10,568 nucleotides of DNA from NCBI GenBank assembly GCA_021808425.1, contig JAKBBS010000116.1:1-10568 (forward strand). Reading direction: 5' to 3'. Within the stretch, counting starts at the first letter, position 1. Each line of letters opens with the position of its first letter. The position numbers and the translations under genes were made by a program. The notes beneath the pieces are model-generated. The model made no database searches and was not told the origin of the DNA. It saw nothing but the letters and a program-made list of their open reading frames with translations. Shown in pieces: positions 6,087-10,568 of this stretch. The DNA comes from Actinomycetes bacterium (lineage in GTDB: Bacteria; Actinomycetota; Acidimicrobiia; Acidimicrobiales; Palsa-688).

Positions 6087-7082
6087 GTGAGCGTAGACCT
6101 AGTCGACCCATACGGCCGGATCGTCCGGGACCTTCGGATATCAATAACGGACCGGTGCAACTTCCGCTGCACCTACTGCATGCCCCACGAGGGGATGCAG
6201 TGGACACCCCGGGAGCAGCTGCTGAGCTTCGAGGAACTAACGCGTGTCGCGAGGGTCTGCGTCGAGCGTTTCGGCGTCGAGAGCGTGCGGATCACGGGGG
6301 GCGAGCCAACCGTACGCGCCCATCTACCGGTGCTGATAGGCCGCCTCGCTGCTCTCGGCGTCGACCTCTCGATGACCACCAACGGGGCTACGCTCGCCCA
6401 ATCGGCGGCGGATCTGCTTCGGGCTGGATTGAAGCGGATCAACGTCTCTTTGGACTCGCTTCGAGCCGAGCGTTTCGCTGAGATCACGGGTCGCGATGCT
6501 CTCGACAGGGTTCTCGCGGGGATCCACGCGGCGCGCGATGCCGGACTAGACCCGGTGAAAGTCAACTGTGTCCTGGTGCGGGGCGTCAACGACGACGAGA
6601 TCGTCGATTTTGCAGCCTTCGGGCGCGACCAGGGGGTTGAGGTCCGGTTCATCGAGTGGATGCCCCTCGACGGGGATCACAGCTGGGAAGCCGGTCAGGT
6701 GGTTCCCGGCGAGGAGATAGTCGAGGCGATCGACGCTGTGTGGCCACTCGTCACCGACTCGGGGTCGCGTCCCCGCGACGCCGCCCCGGCGGAGAACTAC
6801 AGCTACGTGGACGGGCGGGGAAGCGTCGGCGTCATTGCGAGCGTGACGAAGCCTTTCTGCGAGTCCTGCGACCGGATCCGTCTGACGGCGGAAGGGCAGC
6901 TGCGCAACTGTTTGTTTTCTGTGCGGGAGACGGATCTGCGGGGCATCTTGCGCGGCGGGGGCAGCGACGACGAACTCGCTGGCGCGATCGCGGCGGAGGT
7001 CGGCCTCAAGTGGGCCGGCCATTCGATCGGCCAGGTGAACTTCGTGAGGCCGGAGCGAAGCATGAGCCAGATCGGCGGCTGA
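6087..7082 (+). CDS. moaA: GTP 3',8-cyclase MoaA (radical SAM)
   Basis: MoaA, a radical SAM enzyme, converts GTP to 3',8-cyclo-7,8-dihydro-GTP, which MoaC then turns into cyclic pyranopterin monophosphate. The first iron-sulfur cluster motif CNFRCTYC supplies Cys24, Cys28 and Cys31. The second, C-terminal cluster motif is CESC then C after 13 residues (Cys258, Cys261, Cys275). ITGGEPTVR, MTTNGATLA and KRINVSLDSL match the family core. The chain ends in Gly-Gly (QIGG), the tail needed for activity with MoaC. GTG 6087 is chosen because GGGAGGA at 6077-6083 lies just before it, although the spacing is short, and because 331 residues with an early PYGRIVRDLRISITDRC fit the family. An in-frame GTG at 6066 would add seven residues but lacks a ribosome binding site. 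It starts 60 bases after moeA. Confidence 0.95.
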   Translation: MSVDLVDPYGRIVRDLRISITDRCNFRCTYCMPHEGMQWTPREQLLSFEELTRVARVCVERFGVESVRITGGEPTVRAHLPVLIGRLAALGVDLSMTTNGATLAQSAADLLRAGLKRINVSLDSLRAERFAEITGRDALDRVLAGIHAARDAGLDPVKVNCVLVRGVNDDEIVDFAAFGRDQGVEVRFIEWMPLDGDHSWEAGQVVPGEEIVEAIDAVWPLVTDSGSRPRDAAPAENYSYVDGRGSVGVIASVTKPFCESCDRIRLTAEGQLRNCLFSVRETDLRGILRGGGSDDELAGAIAAEVGLKWAGHSIGQVNFVRPERSMSQIGG

Positions 7083-7203
7083 CTCCCCGCCGCCCGCTGC
7101 GAGCGGCCATGGGCGCCGTCGTCAGGGGGAGGCTGCGTTGCAAAAGGTAGGCCGCGTGGCAGCCAGAGGCGGCCCGCCGCGCACTCCGGTAGGATCGGGG
7201 ACC

Positions 7204-7776
7204 ATGTCCGACCACGCCGGTCTTACCCACATCGACCCGCTCGGTCGCGCCCGCATGGTCGACGTCACGCCGAAGGAGGCGACCCACCGCCGTGCTCTGG
7301 CACGCGCCAAGGTCTTCATGAAGCCGGAGACGACGGGCAAGGTGGCAGCAAACGCCGTCACCAAGGGAGACGTGCTCGGTGCGGCCCGTATCGCCGGAAT
7401 CCAGGCGGCGAAGCGAACTGCAGACCTGATCCCGCTGTGTCATCCGCTGCTCGTCGGGTCTGTGACGATCAACTTCACTCTTGGCGAGAACTTCGTCGAG
7501 GTCGAGTCGCAGGTAGAGACGGTTGACCGAACAGGGGTAGAGATGGAGGCGTTGACCGCCTGCGCAGTTGCGGCCCTCACGATCTACGACATGTGCAAGT
7601 CCGCCGACCGCTCGATGGTCATAGGCGAAATGGCGCTGTGGGAGAAGACCGGAGGCCGTAGCGGCCAGTGGCGCCGGCCCCCCGGCGAGCTTGCTATGCC
7701 GCTGGTCAACACCCCGATTGGTTCAATCGCGGACATCGACGCTCTCATCGATTCGGACGGGTCCGAGGAAGAGTGA
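7204..7776 (+). CDS. moaC: Cyclic pyranopterin monophosphate synthase MoaC
   Basis: MoaC acts after MoaA in cofactor synthesis. The N-terminal THIDPLGRARMVDVTPKE is diagnostic. KRTADLIPLCHPL carries substrate and catalytic residues. RTGVEMEALTACAVAALTIYDMCKS and MVIGEMALWEKTGGRSG are the conserved C-terminal motifs. The ATG at 7204 gives 190 residues; an upstream TTG at 7138 would add 22 unconserved residues. The family usually ends soon after GGRSG, so the last 30 or so residues, ending IDALIDSDGSEEE, are an acidic extension of unknown role. GGTAGGATCGGGG precedes the start and may serve as a ribosome binding site; the TAGGAT in it (7190-7195) also resembles a -10 box but no -35 is evident. 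A 121-base gap separates it from moaA. Confidence 0.95.
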   Translation: MSDHAGLTHIDPLGRARMVDVTPKEATHRRALARAKVFMKPETTGKVAANAVTKGDVLGAARIAGIQAAKRTADLIPLCHPLLVGSVTINFTLGENFVEVESQVETVDRTGVEMEALTACAVAALTIYDMCKSADRSMVIGEMALWEKTGGRSGQWRRPPGELAMPLVNTPIGSIADIDALIDSDGSEEE

Positions 7777-7788
7777 CGTTCCTTCCCT

Positions 7789-7819
7789 TTGTCACGCAGA
7801 GTCGCGCATCGGCTAGGGT
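7789..7819 (+). promoter_or_regulatory. Possible promoter upstream of the small ORF and glpR-like gene
   Basis: TTGTCA at 7789-7794 matches five of six -35 bases and TAGGGT at 7814-7819 fits TAnnnT. The spacer is 19 bases, longer than the usual 16-18. A start near 7826 would precede the small ORF's ribosome binding site at 7832-7837. This would let the glpR-like gene be made independently of the moa genes. Confidence 0.35.
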
Positions 7820-7843
7820 CATCCAGCGATCGAGGAGTTGCAG

Positions 7844-7975
7844 ATGAGCCCGGCTGCGATGCTGGGTTTCGGTTTTGTTGTCGGGCGGACGTCATCGCAT
7901 GGGTGGGGTATCCACCACTTTTGTGGCGCAATGGCGTACCGTCCCTTACATCGGAAGGTTGGCTTAGGAGCTTGA
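7844..7975 (+). CDS. Small ORF (43 codons) with strong ribosome binding site, overlapping the glpR-like start
   Basis: An ATG at 7844 follows GAGGAG (7832-7837) with an ideal six-base gap. The predicted peptide begins MSPAAMLGFGFVVGR and ends HRKVGLGA; it has a short hydrophobic stretch near the start and is basic at the end. I do not recognise it. Its TGA at 7973-7975 overlaps a TTG at 7972 in the frame of the next gene, the same TTGA junction seen between galU and moeA. It may be a leader peptide or coupling ORF for the membrane protein, or a chance ORF. The ribosome binding site is the best evidence that it is translated. Confidence 0.4.
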   Translation: MSPAAMLGFGFVVGRTSSHGWGIHHFCGAMAYRPLHRKVGLGA

Positions 7976-8574
7976 CGACGTTGGTTTTGGTGGTCCTCGC
8001 AATGGTATGGGCAGTACTCCTCGTCGGCTGGTTCAAAACGCGGACTTCGAATCCGTTCCAGGATTCGGTCGTTTCGTTCAAAAGGAACCTGTCCGTCCTC
8101 GAGCGTTCGTCGCCGATGAGGATCGCTCCGGCCAACAGGCTTCGTGTTACCACCCGCCCCGTAATCGGCGCCCCGCAGGGGCTTCGTCGGACCTCATCGC
8201 AGAGCTATGCGAGCGCGGGTCGCCGCCCTGGAGTGGCTACCCCGTCAGCACGCTCCGGCGCAAACGCCGTCTCCATACAGCGCCGTGCGGCCCAGCGCCG
8301 ACGCCGCGATGTGCTCCTCTCGCTGATGGCCGGAGCGGCCGGTTCGTTCCTCCTCGCCTTGGTCCCGGGTATGTCTGCGGTTTGGGTTGTGCAGATTGGA
8401 TTCGACGTGCTCATCGCCGGCTACGTGGCCTTGCTCGTACAGATTCGTAACGTGGCCGGGGAGCGAGAGCGCAAGGTCAGCTACATGCAGCCCGCCCGCC
8501 AGGCGCCGCGACGCCGGTCGTCTTACGACTTCGGCGGCTACGGAGACCTAGAACTGCAGCAGGCGGCGAACTGA
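7972..8574 (+). CDS. Three-helix membrane protein, probable GlpR-like receptor
   Basis: About 200 residues. TM1 is at the extreme N-terminus (LTTLVLVVLAMVWAVLLVGWF). NPFQDSVVSFKRNLSVLE follows, then a roughly 80-residue basic, Ser- and Arg-rich linker that looks disordered. QRRRRDVLLSLMAG leads into TM2 (about 20 residues) and TM3 (VWVVQIGFDVLIAGYVALLV), then a basic tail ending in YGDLELQQAAN. This plan matches the actinobacterial transmembrane protein encoded downstream of galU-moeA (Rv0996 in M. tuberculosis; GlpR in Corynebacterium, the membrane receptor for Glp). The start is uncertain. TTG 7972 overlaps the small ORF stop but lies one base from AGGAG (7966-7970); TTG 7981 has that AGGAG ten bases upstream and would give 197 residues. 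An in-frame TTG at 7789 would add 61 non-hydrophobic residues and is unlikely. Identity rests on topology, the short motif and gene order. Confidence 0.7.
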   Translation: MTTLVLVVLAMVWAVLLVGWFKTRTSNPFQDSVVSFKRNLSVLERSSPMRIAPANRLRVTTRPVIGAPQGLRRTSSQSYASAGRRPGVATPSARSGANAVSIQRRAAQRRRRDVLLSLMAGAAGSFLLALVPGMSAVWVVQIGFDVLIAGYVALLVQIRNVAGERERKVSYMQPARQAPRRRSSYDFGGYGDLELQQAAN

Positions 8575-8576
8575 GT

Positions 8577-8607
8577 CCTCCCAGCGATACGCGCTAACCT
8601 TGGGAGG
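8577..8607. repeat. 7-bp inverted repeat between the glpR-like gene and the tRNA
   Basis: CCTCCCA (8577-8583) pairs with TGGGAGG (8601-8607), leaving a 17-base loop. No T-run follows. TAACCT at 8595-8600 inside it resembles a -10 box for the tRNA that begins 18 bases on, with only a poor -35. It could be a weak terminator for the genes upstream or part of the tRNA promoter. Confidence 0.3.
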
Positions 8608-8617
8608 TCCCGAACTC

Positions 8618-8691
8618 GGGGGTGTAGCTCAGCCCGGAAGAGCGCTACGTTCGCAACGTAGAAGTCGTGGGTTCAAGTCCCATCACCTCCA
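8618..8691 (+). tRNA. tRNA-Ala (anticodon CGC)
   Basis: The 74 bases fold as a full cloverleaf. The acceptor arm GGGGGTG pairs with CACCTCC and includes the G3:U70 wobble pair that marks alanine tRNAs. The D arm is GCTC/GAGC with GG in its loop. The anticodon arm is CTACG/CGTAG around the loop TTCGCAA, with anticodon CGC at 8652-8654, reading GCG. The variable loop is AAGTC, and the T arm is GTGGG/CCCAT with loop TTCAAGT. The discriminator base is A at 8691; ACCC follows, so the CCA end is not encoded. GCG codons are frequent in the genes of this window, which fits the need for this tRNA. Such tRNA genes are common integration targets, and an integrase fragment lies 1.6 kb downstream. Confidence 0.95.
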
Positions 8692-8768
8692 CCCTGTGCT
8701 TTGAATCTTCGCGCCTTTCGGGCTAACTGTCCTGGTCTTTTGTGCTGTTTCGTGGCATTCCCACGGGG

Positions 8769-8777
8769 TTATCCACA
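8769..8777 (+). promoter_or_regulatory. DnaA-box sequence TTATCCACA
   Basis: Bases 8769-8777 match the strongest DnaA box exactly. Only one is present and no AT-rich unwinding region or dnaA/dnaN gene is nearby, so it is not a chromosomal origin. It could belong to the replication region of an integrated element or be a chance match. Confidence 0.4.
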
Positions 8778-8797
8778 GGGTTTATCGACCTGATTAT

Positions 8798-8813
8798 GGG
8801 TGAATGATCACCC
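8798..8813. repeat. Perfect 6-bp palindrome, operator-like
   Basis: GGGTGA (8798-8803) and TCACCC (8808-8813) are exact reverse complements around ATGA. No T-run follows, so a protein-binding site is likelier than a terminator. It lies directly before the CCCTACGCA repeats. Confidence 0.4.
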
Positions 8814-8934
8814 TGCCCTACGCAGCCCTACGCACGAGATCCGGCCGCCACACCGGCCGCACGCTGGGGGGACGCGGTCGGCGAGACTCACAGGCGCCTC
8901 CTTGCCCTACGCAGCCCTACCGCAGCGTAGGGCA
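8814..8934. repeat. Phased CCCTACGCA repeat cluster with a 10-bp inverted pair
   Basis: The 18-base unit TGCCCTACGCAGCCCTAC occurs exactly at 8814-8831 and again at 8903-8920. Within each unit CCCTAC recurs at a 10-base step (8816 and 8826; 8905 and 8915), about one helical turn. GCGTAGGGCA at 8925-8934 is the perfect reverse complement of TGCCCTACGC at 8903-8912, so the second unit also forms a hairpin with a 12-base loop. Phased short repeats of this kind resemble iterons or arm-type sites for a tyrosine recombinase. The binding protein is unknown. Confidence 0.7.
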
Positions 8935-9052
8935 GTGCCTTACTCACCGATTCGACGGCCGGGCAGGTCGATCTTCGTCCTGAGTCCGAGGATGGCTCGA
9001 CCGTGAGGGTCGTAGCAGTCGACCGCGTCCGCAAGAGGCAGACTGACCATTG

Positions 9053-10105
9053 GTGATCGATGTGTCTGGTGGTGATGACGAGCCGGTCGCCGTTTACCTG
9101 GACACGAACCACTGGTACGCGCTCGGCCGGGCAAATGCCGGCAGACGTGACATTCCGACGGACAGGGAGTTGCTGGAGCGGCTACGGATACTTCGTCGTG
9201 AGGGGCGGATCGTCGTGCCCCTCTCCGCGGTCCATTACTGCGAGCTATGGGAGAATCCCCGGGAGCGCCTCACCGCCGAGGCTGCCGAAGTCATGGAGGA
9301 GCTCTCGGACTTCTGGACGCTGGCGCCGCTGAGCGCGGTGTTCGCAGAAGAGTTCGACAACCAGCTGAAGGCCCGCTTCGGTCGACCGGCGGTCGTCCGC
9401 GTCTCGCCGAAGATCGGGCGAGGCGTCGGATTCGCTAACGGCGTGGCCGGTTCTTTCCGGATCGATGCCTCGCCGGCAGCGATGGAAGCACTGCAGCGCC
9501 GCCTGGGCCAAGACGGCATCCATCAGCTCGAATCATCGGCGAATGCAGCCTTCGAGCGTCTCGCCCTGCGCGGTGGCCGAGACGTGCCGGGATTCAATCC
9601 TTACGCGGACCGTGACCGTGCCGAAGCCCGCCTTGCCCGAGTCCTGCAAGTGGTCGACAACCTCCGGGCTGACCCGAGCCTGTACCGGCGCCTGGACGAC
9701 GTGGTCGTGGCTGGGGAGTTCGTCGCCGAGATGTTTGGGGAGTTCCTTGGTGCTCTCGTGCACGCGGACGACGACCCCTATCGGATCGCGACGGAGCTGA
9801 CGGCGTCAAAGGAACAGATGACCGAGCTACTGCTCGCCATGCCGAGCCGCCGGGTGGCCGTGACGATCCGTCAGCGATACCACCGGGACCTTAATCATCG
9901 CTGGACGGTGAGCGACCTTCGGGATATCGACGCGCTGAGCATCGCTATTCCCTATTGCGACGTCGTGGTCACCGACAATGCCGTCCGCACCGCGATTACC
10001 CATGCCCACCTCGATCGACTGTTCTCGACTGTCGTGATCAGCCACCGCGAGCAGCTGACGCAGTTCTTGCCCACAAGCGCTGGGCCGAGGTCGTCAGGCT
10101 CATAA
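9053..10105 (+). CDS. PIN-like putative nuclease with large internal insert
   Basis: The N-terminus has a beta strand ending in YLDTNHW, the usual PIN start. PLSAVHYCELWEN follows and offers a conserved-type Glu. Near the C-terminus, DLRDIDALSIAIPYCDVVVTDN supplies the late acidic residues of a PIN active site, then strand STVVISH. On the TTG 9050 numbering the candidate metal ligands are Asp18, Glu65, Asp294 and Asp309. PIN toxins are about 130 residues; here roughly 200 mostly helical residues separate the two halves, giving 350 in all. The known PIN activity is metal-dependent RNA cutting, but the substrate here is unknown. I chose GTG 9053; TTG 9050 and GTG 9062 are alternatives. AAGAGG at 9033-9038 lies 14 bases before 9053 and 11 before 9050. 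No antitoxin-like partner gene is evident on either side. The gene lies between a tRNA and an integrase fragment, suggesting accessory cargo. Confidence 0.65.
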   Translation: MIDVSGGDDEPVAVYLDTNHWYALGRANAGRRDIPTDRELLERLRILRREGRIVVPLSAVHYCELWENPRERLTAEAAEVMEELSDFWTLAPLSAVFAEEFDNQLKARFGRPAVVRVSPKIGRGVGFANGVAGSFRIDASPAAMEALQRRLGQDGIHQLESSANAAFERLALRGGRDVPGFNPYADRDRAEARLARVLQVVDNLRADPSLYRRLDDVVVAGEFVAEMFGEFLGALVHADDDPYRIATELTASKEQMTELLLAMPSRRVAVTIRQRYHRDLNHRWTVSDLRDIDALSIAIPYCDVVVTDNAVRTAITHAHLDRLFSTVVISHREQLTQFLPTSAGPRSSGS

Positions 10106-10277
10106 CTCAGTGCTCGCCCGATCACTCAATGCCCCCGCCACCACTTGAACGGTCGGTCGCGCTGTTACGGATGTGATGACCGGCATGCCTGGACCCGTGA
10201 ACAGGGGCTTCGTATGGGATCGGAGACTTGATCGACGCCGATGTGCGTGCGATCGGGCCGCTGGCAAGCCTCGTCGC
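10106..10277. other. Intergenic stretch before the integrase fragment, no clear gene
   Basis: No complete gene is convincing here. All three plus frames carry short protein-like stretches that do not join: frame c from about 10201 reads SYGIGDLIDADVRAIG and then turns arginine-rich, while the integrase frame is open from 10149 but arginine- and cysteine-rich. The segment may hold a decayed gene or the true but frameshifted start of the integrase. Confidence 0.4.
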
Positions 10278-10568
10278 ATGGCTCACACATACGGGTGGTC
10301 TCCGACCACCACCGCGACCTCGATCCCGTCGGCGACATCGAAGCGTCGAGATGCCGCCACCGACGTCGCGTCGGTGGCGCTGATGTGGGTCGCCGCCGCG
10401 AACGACGATCTCCGCCGCGCGGGACCGGATCGTGCCGAGCAGGTGCGTCACATCCTCGCCTGCTACGTCATCCCCTGGTTCGGCCCGCAGACGGCCACGG
10501 TCGGCGACATCACCTACTTCATGGCCCACGAGTGGCTGCTCACCCTCGTCGGTCGACAGCGGGCCGAG
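10278..10568 (+). CDS. Tyrosine recombinase/integrase, N-terminal part, cut by window end
   Basis: The frame stays open to the last base; 97 residues are visible from the ATG at 10278. The segment from about 10340 reads as the SAM-like core-binding domain of phage-type integrases: VALMWVAAANDDLRRAG, then QVRHILACYVIPWFG, VGDITYFMAHEWLLTLVG. The pattern of helix, I-P-x-F-G, D-I-T and W-L-x-x-L is typical. The catalytic Arg-His-Arg-Tyr domain would lie to the right of the window. The start is uncertain: no ribosome binding site precedes 10278, and in-frame ATGs at 10176 and 10185 would add an arginine-rich, unlikely N-terminus. A second frame carries the protein-like stretch VVSDHHRDLDPVGDIEAS at 10295-10348, so a frameshift or decay near the start is possible. 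The gene marks the region as part of a mobile element. Confidence 0.6.
   Translation, partial: MAHTYGWSPTTTATSIPSATSKRRDAATDVASVALMWVAAANDDLRRAGPDRAEQVRHILACYVIPWFGPQTATVGDITYFMAHEWLLTLVGRQRAE

Larger units (their letters stand above)
8692..9049. other. Gene-free stretch with DnaA-box sequence and repeats
   Basis: No convincing gene is visible in these 358 bases after the tRNA. The stretch holds a perfect TTATCCACA, a palindrome GGGTGA-ATGA-TCACCC, repeated CCCTACGCA units and a paired CCGGCCGC repeat (8841-8848 and 8853-8860). A 36-codon minus-strand frame (8940-9050) is discussed separately. The mix of repeats beside a tRNA suggests binding sites for a recombinase, replication protein or repressor. 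Confidence 0.6.

Noticed and set aside
8769..8834. Chromosomal replication origin
   Set aside because: Only one DnaA box, no AT-rich unwinding region and no dnaA, dnaN, rpmH or gyrB neighbours.
8814..8934. CRISPR array
   Set aside because: Only two 18-base copies, with internal 10-base periodicity and unequal context, and no cas genes.

Overview
The window is high-GC bacterial DNA that reads as a chromosome of an actinobacterium (Actinomycetota). The evidence is dense GC-rich coding with GTG and TTG starts, a CIRCE-type heat-shock operator, and a galU-moeA neighbourhood with an FmdB-type zinc-ribbon gene on its divergent side, which resembles the Mycobacterium tuberculosis Rv0991c/galU/moeA1/Rv0996 locus. 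The genus cannot be told from the sequence.

Layout. (1) Bases 2-1930, plus strand: the end of a pmbA/tldE gene whose start lies off the left edge, then msrA. (2) Bases 2005-3828, minus strand: an operon-like set in the order fmdB-like zinc ribbon (resembling the redox chaperone Ruc), methylthioadenosine phosphorylase, and an unusually long ribosomal protein bS18 standing outside its usual gene cluster. A near-perfect CIRCE element (16 of 18 arm bases) sits in the leader of this set, which suggests heat-shock control by HrcA. (3) Bases 3937-8574, plus strand: galU (probably leaderless), moeA, moaA and moaC, then a 43-codon small ORF with a strong ribosome binding site, coupled to a three-helix membrane protein that resembles the Glp receptor GlpR. 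galU makes UDP-glucose and moaA, moaC and moeA serve molybdenum cofactor synthesis. moeA sits between galU and a glpR-like gene, the position of the cell-division gephyrin-like protein Glp in mycobacteria and corynebacteria. (4) Bases 8618-8691: tRNA-Ala(CGC) with the G3:U70 identity pair. (5) Bases 8692-10568: an accessory-looking segment. It has a gene-free stretch with a DnaA-box sequence, palindromes and 10-bp-phased CCCTACGCA repeats, a solitary PIN-like putative nuclease with a large internal insert, and the beginning of a tyrosine recombinase gene cut by the right edge. A tRNA followed by repeats, a nuclease-like cargo gene and an integrase suggests the edge of an integrated element.

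Most promising items: the CIRCE-controlled redox-chaperone/MTAP/long-bS18 operon, the merged Moco and Glp/GlpR-like locus, and the tRNA-anchored element edge with phased repeats and a PIN-like protein.
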